DNA of 64,000 bases from Candidatus Phycosocius bacilliformis (GTDB lineage: Bacteria; Pseudomonadota; Alphaproteobacteria; Caulobacterales; Aquidulcibacteraceae). Below, one piece after another: positions 49,727 through 58,921 of this stretch. The notes under the pieces were generated by a model, which searched no databases, was not told the DNA's origin, and saw only the letters and a program-made list of their open reading frames with translations. Position 1 is the first letter of the stretch; each line of letters starts with the position of its first letter. Where the stretch lies: contig NZ_BFBR01000007.1 in NCBI RefSeq assembly GCF_003112735.1, positions 96,338 through 160,337 of the forward strand. The letters run 5' to 3'. Both the position numbers and the translations under genes were made by a program.

Positions 49727-51091
49727 ATGAGCACTGTCCTACCCCTCCGCGCCGCAAGCCTTGTTCTGGCTCTTTCCATGATTTCTGCTGCCAAAGCGCC
49801 GAGCCCGGTGGTGACCCCGATCCCGGCCACAGAGATCACGACAGCAGCCGATGCCATCGCTGGGAAAGTCATTGCGTGGCGGCGTGACATCCACGAGCAT
49901 CCAGAATTATCAAATCGGGAGTTTCGCACCAGCGCGCTGGTAGCCGCTCATTTGAAATCATTGGGTCTTGAGGTGCGGGAAAACGTGGCCAAGACTGGCG
50001 TGGTTGGCATTTTGCGCGGTGGCCGTCCGGGCCCTGTTGTGGCGTTGCGGGCCGATATGGATGCTTTGCCTGTGCTGGAAGCGACAGGCCTGCCGTTTGC
50101 ATCCAAGGCGACCGGGGAATATTTGGGCGCAAAAGTGCCGGTCGCCCATGCCTGCGGCCATGATGCCCATACCGCCATGTTGATGGGCGCGGCAGAGGTT
50201 TTGGCCCGGATGAAAGACCGCATCCCCGGCACCATCGTCTTTATCTTTCAGCCCGCAGAAGAAGGCGCACCTCCGGGTGAAAAAGGTGGGGCCTCCTTGA
50301 TGATTGAAGAAGGCGTGCTGGCAAATCCTGCACCCTCGGCGATATTTGGCCTGCATGTGGCCCCCGGTGTCCCCGGCACCATCCAATATCGCGCTGGCGG
50401 CTTTATGGCGGCGGCGGATAAGTTTCAGGTGTTTTTGAAGGGCAAGCAAACCCATGGGGCAGCCCCTTGGGGTGGGATCGACATTATGTCATTGCAAGCC
50501 GCCATCATCCAAGACTTCAATCGTCTGGCGGCACGTACGGTGGATGTCACGGCCACGCCGACGGTTATCACCACATCCATGGTTCATGGCGGGGTTCGGC
50601 ATAATATCATCCCCGATACCGTCGAACTTGGCGGGACATTGCGCACCTTTGATGCCGCTCAGCGCCGCCAGATCAAAGAACGGATGGAACACAGCGTGAT
50701 GACCCTGGCTGCCGCTTATGGGGCTGAAGGACGCATCGCGTTCAATCTGGGCGACCCCTATGATGGTAGCCGGGTGACCTATAATGACCCAGAACTGGCC
50801 CGCGCCATCCTGCCAGTGCTGGAAGAAGCTGCCGGGTCTGGCAAAGTCGATATCAATCGTCCCCCCAAGACCGGCTCGGAAGATTTCTCAGATTATCAGG
50901 CCAAAATTCCCGGCGTCTTCTATAATCTGGGGGCCAGCAAGGCCGGTGTGCCCGAGAGCGACTGGGTGATTAATCATGCACCCAATTTCGATATCAACGA
51001 AGATATCCTGCCCCTCGGCGTGCGCACCCATGTACTGACCGCGATCCGTTATCTCGAGCGGGGGGCAGTTGGAAAGGGTAAGGGCAGCTAG
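49727..51091 (+). CDS. Secreted M20-family amidohydrolase
   Basis: Protein of 454 residues with a signal peptide (about 1-23). The start is the ATG at 49727; a GTG just before gives one more residue, and neither has a good ribosome site. Features are those of hippurate hydrolase/IAA-amino acid hydrolase type M20D enzymes: RRDIHEHPELSN, LRADMDALPV, ACGHDAHTAML, FQPAEEGAPPGEKGGA, GLHV, and a C-terminal GSEDFSDYQ. Metal ligands (Cys/His of ACGHDAH, Glu pair, His of LH) are in place. It releases an amino acid from an N-acyl substrate in the periplasm. Confidence 0.92.
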   Translation: MSTVLPLRAASLVLALSMISAAKAPSPVVTPIPATEITTAADAIAGKVIAWRRDIHEHPELSNREFRTSALVAAHLKSLGLEVRENVAKTGVVGILRGGRPGPVVALRADMDALPVLEATGLPFASKATGEYLGAKVPVAHACGHDAHTAMLMGAAEVLARMKDRIPGTIVFIFQPAEEGAPPGEKGGASLMIEEGVLANPAPSAIFGLHVAPGVPGTIQYRAGGFMAAADKFQVFLKGKQTHGAAPWGGIDIMSLQAAIIQDFNRLAARTVDVTATPTVITTSMVHGGVRHNIIPDTVELGGTLRTFDAAQRRQIKERMEHSVMTLAAAYGAEGRIAFNLGDPYDGSRVTYNDPELARAILPVLEEAAGSGKVDINRPPKTGSEDFSDYQAKIPGVFYNLGASKAGVPESDWVINHAPNFDINEDILPLGVRTHVLTAIRYLERGAVGKGKGS

Positions 51092-51094
51092 GCC

Positions 51095-51850
51095 CTAACC
51101 CTCCACCTCATCTTCCAGTTCTGGTGCCGTGAAGATGGCCTCAAAGCTGGTCTGATGCATCCCGGCTTTCAGCCAGCCATATGGGGTGACATTGGTGGCC
51201 TTGATGATGCGCCGCTCAATCCGACTGATCGGATTATCGCCTTCTTCGGGTACGAGGTCGAAGTCCAGCACATTGACGCAGGCCAGATCCTGCTCAAACG
51301 GCAGCGAGGCTGCAGGCCCTGCCCCGCACATCCAGCCCAGAAGCAGCCGGTTGATGCCCTCATGAGCCACAACCAGGGCACTGGCCCAACCAGGCCGATG
51401 CAACAGCGCCTCAATCGCGCTGACAGCGCGCACATATGCATCAGCAAACAATTCCCCGCCTTCAAAAAAGGTCGCCCCCTCTTTGCCGGCCTGCTCGAAT
51501 GTGAAGGTCAAATAGGCGCTTAATTCCTCGCGCGTGGCAAAGGGAATGAATTTGCCCGAATGCAATTCGGTCAAAGCCGGTTCGTCCTCCAGCACAGGCG
51601 GGTTCATATGCTGGGACAAAACAATTTCTGCTGTTTCACGCGTCCGCCGCAAGCCTGAACACATCGCAATGTCGAGGGGCACGTGGGCAAAAGCGGCAGC
51701 GGCAGCTTTAGCCTGTTCCTTGCCCAAGGGTGTCAGGCGCGCAATGGTCGGGTCTTGAGCTTTGACCACCTCGCGTGAGCCATAGTCAACATGGCCATGG
51801 CGCATCAGATAGATGCGACGCCGCCCCGTGGTTCCCTCTAACGAACTCAC
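51095..51850 (-). CDS. Histidine phosphatase family protein
   Basis: Protein of 251 residues. The start is placed at the GTG that overlaps the upstream TGA as GTGA, with a G-rich site 8 nt before; an ATG at 51865 is the alternative. It has the LMRHGHVDYGSRE motif with catalytic His, SGLRRTRETAEIV, the acid region LTELHSGKF and VVAHEGINRLLL. It is larger than the gene at 48436, with a C-terminal extension. Together with the CoA-transferase gene it forms a coupled pair. The substrate is unknown. Confidence 0.87.
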   Translation of the reverse strand: MSSLEGTTGRRRIYLMRHGHVDYGSREVVKAQDPTIARLTPLGKEQAKAAAAAFAHVPLDIAMCSGLRRTRETAEIVLSQHMNPPVLEDEPALTELHSGKFIPFATREELSAYLTFTFEQAGKEGATFFEGGELFADAYVRAVSAIEALLHRPGWASALVVAHEGINRLLLGWMCGAGPAASLPFEQDLACVNVLDFDLVPEEGDNPISRIERRIIKATNVTPYGWLKAGMHQTSFEAIFTAPELEDEVEG

Positions 51851-52941
51851 GATGTGATCCCCCATTCGGCCAGAATCGCCTCGCCATGTTGACCGGGCTT
51901 TGGGGCCACACCCCGGATTGCGCCGGGGGTTTTGGAAAAGCGCGGTGCGGGTGCAGGCTGGGTTACCCCATCAATCTCCACAAAAGTCTGGCGGGCGACA
52001 TTATGGGGATGTGTGGCGGCCTCCTGCCAATCCAGGACAGGGGCAAAACATACATCCGTGCCTTCCATCAACGCGCACCACTCATCGCGCGTCCGTGTCT
52101 TGAAGATGGCGGCAATCTTGTCAGACAGAGCAGGCCAATTGGCCTTATCAAACTGGTTCAGAAAGGCGGGGTCGGTAATCTCAGCCTTCTGCAAGAGCAG
52201 GGCATAGAATTGGGGTTCAATTGAACCGATCGACACCCATTTGCCATCGCTTGTTTCATAGCAATCATAAAAATGGGCACCACCATCAAGCATATTGGCA
52301 TCGCGCTCGTCCTGCCAGATGCCGCTGGCGCGCATGCCCCAGAACATTGAGGTCAGCGACGCGGCCCCATCGGTCATGGCCGCATCAATCACTTGGCCCT
52401 CACCGGTAGCGCGGGCGTGGATCACCCCGGCGAGCAAGCCGAACGCCAGATAAAGCGCACCCCCGCCATAATCGCCAATCAGATTAAGCGGCGGGGCCGG
52501 TGGCTGGCCTTGCCGCCCTGTTGCCCACAAGGCCCCTGTCAACGCGATATAATTGAGGTCATGACCGGCAGCCTTAGCCAAGGGGCCGAATTGGCCCCAT
52601 CCCGTCATGCGACCATAAACCAGCCGCGGATTGCGGGCGAGCACGACATCAGGCCCAAGGCCCAGCTTTTCCAGCACGCCAGGACGATAACCCTCGATCA
52701 AGGCATCGGCCTTTTCCAAAAGCTTGAGGCAGGTCTCAACATCCTTAGGGTCTTTCAAATCAAGGCTGATTGAGCGCCGCCCCCGGCCTGTGACGTCTTT
52801 GGCACCACCGCCTGAGCGGGAGCGTGGCCCATCAATCCGGATCACATCAGCCCCGAGGTCAGACAGCAACATGCCGCAGAACGGGCCGGGACCAATGGCC
52901 TCAAACTCAACCACTCTGACACCGCTTAACGGACCTGACAT
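51847..52941 (-). CDS. CaiB/BaiF-type CoA transferase or alpha-methylacyl-CoA racemase
   Basis: Protein of 364 residues, the length of the AMACR branch of family III. Landmarks: LSGVRVVEFEAIGPGPFCGM, LGADVIRID, GRGRRSISLDLK, GMTGWG-like GRMTGWGQFGPLAKAAGHDLNY, and GDYGGGALYLAFGLLAG. The His of GHDLNY and the Asp of GDYGGG match the acid/base pair of methylacyl-CoA racemase, so racemisation of branched acyl-CoA is the best guess. It overlaps the phosphatase gene by 4 bp. Confidence 0.87.
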   Translation of the reverse strand: MSGPLSGVRVVEFEAIGPGPFCGMLLSDLGADVIRIDGPRSRSGGGAKDVTGRGRRSISLDLKDPKDVETCLKLLEKADALIEGYRPGVLEKLGLGPDVVLARNPRLVYGRMTGWGQFGPLAKAAGHDLNYIALTGALWATGRQGQPPAPPLNLIGDYGGGALYLAFGLLAGVIHARATGEGQVIDAAMTDGAASLTSMFWGMRASGIWQDERDANMLDGGAHFYDCYETSDGKWVSIGSIEPQFYALLLQKAEITDPAFLNQFDKANWPALSDKIAAIFKTRTRDEWCALMEGTDVCFAPVLDWQEAATHPHNVARQTFVEIDGVTQPAPAPRFSKTPGAIRGVAPKPGQHGEAILAEWGITS

Positions 52942-53091
52942 GATGAAACCTCCTGAGCATTGGGGGGCGGGCCGCTGCCTACCCTGATTTTTCTAGGTGC
53001 GATCTGAGCGTCTGTCGAAAGCCCGATCTGTGGCAGTGTGTTGAAACAATGCGGGCCAAAGCGCAAGCGCGCCGTCTGCAGCAGCGGGGCC

Positions 53092-53772
53092 TCAGCCGCG
53101 TGGCGTTAAGGTCCAATCCACCAACCAAGGCCAGTCTGCCCCGCGCCGGGTGATTTTGTGGGGGGCATCTGGGCCGAAATCCCGCCCGACCCATTCTCGA
53201 ACATGCTGAACCATGAGGCCAGCGGCCTGAAACGCACCCAAAAAGTCCGCAAAGCGATGGGAAAAGGTCGGCATGGTGATGTCCTCGCCCGCCTCTGTCC
53301 GAAAATGGGCGGCGATGCCCTGTAACGAGATGAACGGATGGATTTCCACGATGCGAATGGTCGCCAATGGGCGGGCTACCCGCCGCGCCGCCCTCAAGGG
53401 CGCGACCAGATCGCCCACATGTTCGAGCGTCAGACAAAACAGAATATGGTCAAAGCTTGCCGTGTTGAGTGGCACGTCAGCCTGCATGTCTGCCTGAAAG
53501 AGCCGGGCCTGCGGGCAGGTCTTATGCGCCTGTGCCAGCATGGCTGCAGAAGCGTCAAAGCCCACAACCTCACGCGCGCCTGCGCCCAAAAATGCTGCAA
53601 GATTACGCCCGGTCCCGCAGCCGAATTCAAGGCAATCCTTGCCGCCGACACTGGCCCCGTCAGTGGCTAGTGCGCGGCTTGCAGCAAACACCATCGGATT
53701 GTCATAGCTGTCATAGGTCGCCGCCCACGCATCATAGGCAGCAGCAACAGAAAGATGGGTTTTCCCGCTCAT
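53092..53772 (-). CDS. Class I SAM-dependent methyltransferase
   Basis: Protein of 226 residues. The start overlaps the miaA stop as ATGA; a longer frame adds six residues inside miaA. Motifs: motif I CLEFGCGTGRNLAAFL, motif II VVGFDASAAM, and post-motif DHILFCLTLEHV. It belongs to the broad small-molecule methyltransferase type 11 group; the substrate is unknown. The C-terminal half is a substrate-binding part. Confidence 0.88.
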   Translation of the reverse strand: MSGKTHLSVAAAYDAWAATYDSYDNPMVFAASRALATDGASVGGKDCLEFGCGTGRNLAAFLGAGAREVVGFDASAAMLAQAHKTCPQARLFQADMQADVPLNTASFDHILFCLTLEHVGDLVAPLRAARRVARPLATIRIVEIHPFISLQGIAAHFRTEAGEDITMPTFSHRFADFLGAFQAAGLMVQHVREWVGRDFGPDAPHKITRRGADWPWLVDWTLTPRG

Positions 53773-54638
53773 ACCGGGATCACTTTCCAATCTGCGGCAC
53801 GATTACGGATCCACGTCATTTGCCGCTTGGCATAATGCCGGCTGTCAAGGATAGAGCGTGCCACCGCTTGGTCGAGGCCTATCCGGCCTTCGAAAAAGTC
53901 GATGAGTCCCGGCATGCCGACGGCCTTCATCACGGGCAAATCCGGGTCAAGGCCGCGTTCATAGAGCCGATGGGCCTCTTCCAGGCCGCCTGTCTCCATC
54001 ATTTTCTCAAAGCGGGCTTCAATCCGGGCATAAAGCACATCGCGCTCTGGCATCAAGGCAATGCCTTCCCACGTCCCGGGGGCGAGAATGGGCGGCTGGG
54101 GGTCTTTGTGCCAGTCCGACAAGCTCCTGCCCGTGGCCTCAAACACTTCTAAGGCGCGGGCGATGCGCACAGCATCGCGCGGCTCAATCCGACGGGCTGC
54201 CTCGGGGTCAATCTGCTTAAGGCGGGCGTGCGCGGCACGTGTGTCTGCCCCCACTGCCCGGCGGGTTGCTGCCCGCACATCGGCAGGCACCGGTGGAGTG
54301 GGTACCAAGCCTTGGGTTAAAGCATGCGCATAAAGACCGGTGCCGCCCACCAAAATGGGTCTGCGGCCGCGCGCTTGGATGGCATGTATGGCGGCTTGTG
54401 CATCAGCGAGCCAGCTGCCAGTGGAATAAGTCTCTGCCCCATCAATGTGGCCGAACATGTGATGGGGTGCTGCTGCAAGCTCTTGAGCATCAGGACGTGC
54501 TGTCAAAACCGACAGATCACGATAGACCTGCATCGAGTCCATATTGACCACTTCGCCATTGTGCTTGATTGCAGCACCAATCGCATAGGCGGTCTTGCCC
54601 GATGCGGTCGGGCCAAGAATAAGGAGGGGGGTCTGCAT
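53769..54638 (-). CDS. miaA: tRNA dimethylallyltransferase
   Basis: Protein of 289 residues. It adds the isopentenyl group to A37 of tRNAs reading UNN codons. It has the P-loop LILGPTASGKTAYAIG, the DSMQVYRDLSVLTARP motif, VGGTGLYAHALTQG, and a C-terminal part with SRHYAKRQMTWIRN. It is divergent from serB (58 bp between starts) and is followed by the methyltransferase gene in overlap. Confidence 0.97.
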   Translation of the reverse strand: MQTPLLILGPTASGKTAYAIGAAIKHNGEVVNMDSMQVYRDLSVLTARPDAQELAAAPHHMFGHIDGAETYSTGSWLADAQAAIHAIQARGRRPILVGGTGLYAHALTQGLVPTPPVPADVRAATRRAVGADTRAAHARLKQIDPEAARRIEPRDAVRIARALEVFEATGRSLSDWHKDPQPPILAPGTWEGIALMPERDVLYARIEARFEKMMETGGLEEAHRLYERGLDPDLPVMKAVGMPGLIDFFEGRIGLDQAVARSILDSRHYAKRQMTWIRNRAADWKVIPV

Positions 54639-54696
54639 GGCCTTCCTCTAGCTCAACTTACACCCTCGCGCCATGCTTTGAGTGTGCAGGTCAATC

Positions 54697-55575
54697 ATGG
54701 AGACGAATGTGCCATCCCTCGTATTGGTCAGCCCCAGTGGCGAAAAAGTGCTTGAAGAAGCAGTGGCGCGCCTTGAGGCCCTTTGGGGAGACATGGCCAT
54801 CTCAACCATCGAAGCGGGGGAAGCCGTTCACCTGTCCGCAGCAACCGGGGATGTGGAAGAGGCCATTTCCTGGCTTCAGGGCCTGCCGCTTGATGTTTCC
54901 ACCAAGGCACCGATGCGCATGGGTCTGGTGGTGGCAGACATGGATTCAACCATTATCGGCTGTGAATGTCTGGATGAGCTGGCTGATTTTGCTGGCAAGA
55001 AGGCCGAAGTCTCAGCCATTACTGAGCGTGCCATGGCCGGAGAGCTTGATTTTGAAGGGGCGCTGACCGCCCGTGTCGCCATGTTGGCAGGCTTGCCTCT
55101 TACCGCACTTGAAGACTGCTATCACGCGCGGGTTAGGCTTAATCCGGGCGCAGAAATCTTTATCAAGACCATGGCGCATCTGGGGGCCCAGTGCGCTTTG
55201 GTTTCTGGGGGCTTCACCTTTTTCACCAGCCGCGTCGCCGCCGCTGCAGGCTTTCATAGCCAGCGCGCCAATCGCCTGATTGATGACGGCACACATCTGA
55301 CCGGGCAGGTCGGCCAGCCGATTTTGGGCAAAGAAGCCAAGCTTGCCGCCCTTAAAGAGGATGCTGCCCGCCTCAAACTGCCGCTGACCCATACATTGGC
55401 GATTGGCGATGGAGCCAATGATCTGATGATGATCGAGGCCGCTGGTCTGGGGATTGCTTATTATGCCAAGCCGATTGTGGCCGCACGTGCACCGGCGCGC
55501 ATCGACCATGGCAGTCTGGAAAGCGCCCTTTTCTTCCAAGGCATCTCTCGCAATGCCTTCGTGCGCCCGGCCTGA
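54697..55575 (+). CDS. serB: Phosphoserine phosphatase
   Basis: Protein of 292 residues. The ATG at 54697 follows CAGG; a GTG five codons earlier is open. The N-terminal regulatory half (1-80) is followed by the HAD phosphatase domain: motif I VADMDSTIIGCECLDELAD, SGGFTFF, and GDGANDLMMIEAAGLGIAY. It makes serine from phosphoserine in the last step of the pathway. It is divergent from miaA. Confidence 0.97.
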   Translation: METNVPSLVLVSPSGEKVLEEAVARLEALWGDMAISTIEAGEAVHLSAATGDVEEAISWLQGLPLDVSTKAPMRMGLVVADMDSTIIGCECLDELADFAGKKAEVSAITERAMAGELDFEGALTARVAMLAGLPLTALEDCYHARVRLNPGAEIFIKTMAHLGAQCALVSGGFTFFTSRVAAAAGFHSQRANRLIDDGTHLTGQVGQPILGKEAKLAALKEDAARLKLPLTHTLAIGDGANDLMMIEAAGLGIAYYAKPIVAARAPARIDHGSLESALFFQGISRNAFVRPA

Positions 55576-55662
55576 GCCGGAATTCTTACCCCGAATTCAT
55601 TTGTGTCTGTCGCCCATTACCTTTTAGTGAGCGGCAGGGATTTGACGCAGGGAGATTGGGCA

Positions 55663-57048
55663 ATGCGCAAACTTTTGTTGGCTACGATTTTTGTATCAGG
55701 GCTTCCGACTTTAGCTGCGACGACAGCACTGGCAGCAACCACCAAGACAGAAGAATTGGTGCGTCGGGGCGCGCTGGGTGTTGCGCTCGAAGCCACAGCC
55801 CAAGGGCCGCGCGTGACCCAAGTGACCGCCCAATCAACCGCAGCTCAGGCAGGCATTACCCCGGGCGATGTGATCACTGCGGTCAACGGCAAGCCCACGC
55901 CGACCAATGCTGATCTCGCCGCTGCTGCTGGCCAGCTGCGTGCAGGTGAAACTGCAAGCATCACAATCAAACGCGGTGAAACCAGCCAAACCGTATCGGC
56001 AAAGGCAGTCGCACGGCCCCTGGAAGCCATACCTGGAGCCGATGTGCGCTATGGCACCGTGGCTTTTCAGAATGGGCGCTTGCGCGATATTTTGGTCTTG
56101 CCGCAAAAGCCCGCCCCACAGGCACCTGTTGTCTTCCTGATCCAAGGTTATGGCTGCGGCAGTGTGGAAGGCCCGCCCACCCATCCTTATCACCTGCTGG
56201 CCAAGACCTTGGCCGAAGTCGGCATCGGGTCCTATCGGATTGAAAAGGCCAGTATGGGGGACAGTATCAATCCGGTCCATTGCTTGCAGACTGATTTTAC
56301 AACCGAAGTTGCGGCCTTTGAGGCAGGCTATAAGGCTCTGATCGAGGACCGTGGTATCGCCCCCGATCGCATCATCATTCTGGGCCATTCAATGGGAGGC
56401 ATCCAAGCCCCATTGGTGGCCGCCAAAGGGCCTGCACCGCGCGGCGTCATGGTCTATGGGACAGCCCTGCGCAATTGGCAGGACTACATGCAGGAATTGT
56501 TTGCGATGCAGGGCTTCCTGTCAGCCAAGACCGATCCGGCCGAGGGTGAACAGGCTGCCAAGGCACTGCGCCCCTTGATGCAGCGCATCTTCAATGAAGA
56601 TGTCAGCCTCAAGACAATCGCCAGCGAAAACCCCAACCACGAGGCCATGCTGCGCTCTGCGCTGCAATGGGATGGCGATGATCAGATTCTAGGACGCAAC
56701 CTCGCCTATTGGCGCGGCGTTGCAGCTCAAGATACAGTGGCAGCTTGGCGCGACACCAAGGCTCCAGTTCTGGCGATTTATGGTGAGGCAGACTTTGCCG
56801 CCATTGATGAGCGCGACCATCAACGTATTGTCGATGTGGTCAATTTCTATCGCCCCGGCACGGCAACTTACCGCTTCCTGCCATTGACCGGCCACGGCTT
56901 TGATCTGCAGGCCAGTCGCGCTGAGGTTCGTGAAGCCAATCAAGCAGGCAAGCCTGTGACCACATCACCTTACAATCCAGAACTGACCCGCCTGATGGCA
57001 GAATGGATCAACCAATTGCCCACGAAGCCAGCCAGCAGCGGCGGCTAA
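55663..57048 (+). CDS. Secreted PDZ domain - alpha/beta hydrolase fusion
   Basis: Protein of 461 residues. The ATG at 55663 follows GGGAG; a longer open frame lacks support. The N-terminus has a signal peptide (about 1-25), then a PDZ domain (about 30-115: GALGVALEATAQGPRVTQV, STAAQAGITPGDVITAVNGKP), then an alpha/beta hydrolase (about 130-455) with VVFLIQGYG, the nucleophile motif GHSMGG, an acid region and TGHGFDLQ with the His. A lipase/esterase or peptidase activity in the periplasm is likely but the substrate is unknown. The PDZ may guide substrate or partner binding, as in HtrA proteases. Confidence 0.82.
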   Translation: MRKLLLATIFVSGLPTLAATTALAATTKTEELVRRGALGVALEATAQGPRVTQVTAQSTAAQAGITPGDVITAVNGKPTPTNADLAAAAGQLRAGETASITIKRGETSQTVSAKAVARPLEAIPGADVRYGTVAFQNGRLRDILVLPQKPAPQAPVVFLIQGYGCGSVEGPPTHPYHLLAKTLAEVGIGSYRIEKASMGDSINPVHCLQTDFTTEVAAFEAGYKALIEDRGIAPDRIIILGHSMGGIQAPLVAAKGPAPRGVMVYGTALRNWQDYMQELFAMQGFLSAKTDPAEGEQAAKALRPLMQRIFNEDVSLKTIASENPNHEAMLRSALQWDGDDQILGRNLAYWRGVAAQDTVAAWRDTKAPVLAIYGEADFAAIDERDHQRIVDVVNFYRPGTATYRFLPLTGHGFDLQASRAEVREANQAGKPVTTSPYNPELTRLMAEWINQLPTKPASSGG

Positions 57049-57065
57049 GTCAGATCGCGGCTTCC

Positions 57066-58742
57066 TTAGCCCTTTGGCACCGGCTCTCCCTCGACCGGCG
57101 GTCGAGGGGCCCCCAAGCGGACACCGGCCGGAATGCCACGCTTGCCGGAATCAGCCTCTGAACCGACGGTGATCAGCGGACAGGCTGGCGGCGAACACAG
57201 CCACACCTCGACGCGCCGATTGCGGGTTCGTCCCCGCTCGTCAGAATTAGACCCGACTGGCAGTGCTTCCCCATAGGCCCGCACCAGACCCGGCGTCACC
57301 CCAAGGCCTTGCAGAGCCAAGGCCACTGTCTCGGCGCGCGATTGGGCCAAACCAATATTGGTTGGACCTGCCCCAACATTGTCCGCAAACCCCAAGATGG
57401 CGATGCGGCGTTTGTCGACTTGGTTTTTGTTGAGGAAAGCGACCAGCCGCTTCATATCTTCTTCCGCGCGGGAATCAGGCTCGTTGGTTCCCTCATAGAA
57501 GCGGATGTCGAAATTCATCCGCTCAGCAAAGCGGGAGAAGCGTCGATAGTCTGAGGGTGCATCCGGTGGGCTTAACACGCGAACCGCATTCAGCCGCAAG
57601 GGGGTCAAACCCAAACGCGCGACCACTTCCTGACCCTGCGGAGAGGCCGCAAAATCTGCAAAATCACGCACATTGGGATCAACCCCTGAGGTGCCGACAT
57701 AAAGATAAAGTCGATGGGTAAAGGGATAGGTTTCGGTCGCAATCGAAAAATCATCCGCCCCCACAGAACGCGCGCCCCGCTCGTTCAACATCAATGTCTT
57801 TACACCATTGCCAACCCGGCGGGTGATACCAATGGCGTTCTCGTCACGGCTGACCGCATCAGAAACCCACAGGGAATCGGTAAAGAATGCAGCTGTATCT
57901 GGGGCTTCCCGGTCGCCGAGCAAGCGCCCCGTTGGACCCGCATCATGGTCTGCGCCCAAATCCTCAAGCTTGATATTGATCCGCCCGCTGGCATCCTTCG
58001 ACACTTGCTTCCAATCGCTGATTTCGCCGGTGAGGATGCGGGACAGGGTTTCGGTGTCGATCCGATTGAGCGGATTATTGCGGTTGACGATCACCAGACT
58101 GGCATCCAGCCCGATGACTTTCTCGCTGGCAGCCTTGGTCAGATTACCGAGCGCGGAAAGCCGATCCGCTTCGCTCGCCAGAACCTGACGGCTCGACATA
58201 ACGGCCTCAACACGTTGTTGGGTTAAGGCCTCAAAGCCACCATGGGACGAGCCCATACCAATCAAAATCCGTGACGTTTTGCCACCGCGCGATCCAGAAA
58301 TCTCGATAACTTTGTCTTGGGAGGATATTTTAATAGCACCAAAGCCACGCGCCCGCATCCAAGCCGAAACCAGATCGCTCATCAGGCCAGGACCCATGCT
58401 GGCTGACCCACCGATGCGGAACAAAACGTCCGCCGGCTTGGGTTGTCCGGGGGCAAAGCCTTCCACCACAGGGATTTGGCCTTCATCTTGGGCGGCAACG
58501 CCCCGACCTTCGACCTGAAACACCCATGACATATAGAATAGGACCAAAAGACCGACCACGATCACTGCACTGGTGACGGCCATCATCCATTCAAGCACAC
58601 CAAGCTTGGGCAGCCGAAAACCGGCCGCTGCCCGCTTGGACCGGGTCACAGGCTGGGGCTTAGGTTTGCGAGCCCGGACCGGGGGTTCAGGATTGATGAC
58701 CTTATCCCAATCATAAGGCACCTCGTCACGGCCACCTGCCAT
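57066..58742 (-). CDS. Membrane-anchored substrate-binding (PstS-like) / OmpA C-terminal fusion protein
   Basis: Protein of 558 residues. The ATG at 58742 is preferred (GAGGAA 6 nt upstream); a further in-frame Met lies 21 codons earlier. Order: cytoplasmic basic region (1-45), one membrane segment (about 50-72), a type 2 periplasmic binding domain resembling phosphate-binding PstS (FRIGGSASMGPGLMSDLVSAW, LSRILTGEISDWKQV), and an OmpA-like peptidoglycan-binding domain (ILGFADNVGAGPTNIGLAQSRAETV, then RTRNRRVEVWL). The combination suggests a sensor or tether between membrane and cell wall; no ligand is predicted. It lies between the PDZ-hydrolase and HtrA genes. Confidence 0.8.
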   Translation of the reverse strand: MAGGRDEVPYDWDKVINPEPPVRARKPKPQPVTRSKRAAAGFRLPKLGVLEWMMAVTSAVIVVGLLVLFYMSWVFQVEGRGVAAQDEGQIPVVEGFAPGQPKPADVLFRIGGSASMGPGLMSDLVSAWMRARGFGAIKISSQDKVIEISGSRGGKTSRILIGMGSSHGGFEALTQQRVEAVMSSRQVLASEADRLSALGNLTKAASEKVIGLDASLVIVNRNNPLNRIDTETLSRILTGEISDWKQVSKDASGRINIKLEDLGADHDAGPTGRLLGDREAPDTAAFFTDSLWVSDAVSRDENAIGITRRVGNGVKTLMLNERGARSVGADDFSIATETYPFTHRLYLYVGTSGVDPNVRDFADFAASPQGQEVVARLGLTPLRLNAVRVLSPPDAPSDYRRFSRFAERMNFDIRFYEGTNEPDSRAEEDMKRLVAFLNKNQVDKRRIAILGFADNVGAGPTNIGLAQSRAETVALALQGLGVTPGLVRAYGEALPVGSNSDERGRTRNRRVEVWLCSPPACPLITVGSEADSGKRGIPAGVRLGAPRPPVEGEPVPKG

Positions 58743-58921
58743 CCTGACTTCCTCAGCTCGTGTGTCACTGACCGCGCTTTGTTCATGGTGAACCTGGCTG
58801 CGCACCCAGATCGTGAAAATTGGGTCCGAAGGTGGCGACTTATCGATCCGAATAAGCCCCGCAGACCTGTGCCTCAGCGATACTGGAGGCGGTTCAAAAC
58901 GTCCAGCTTTCGCGCATGATT

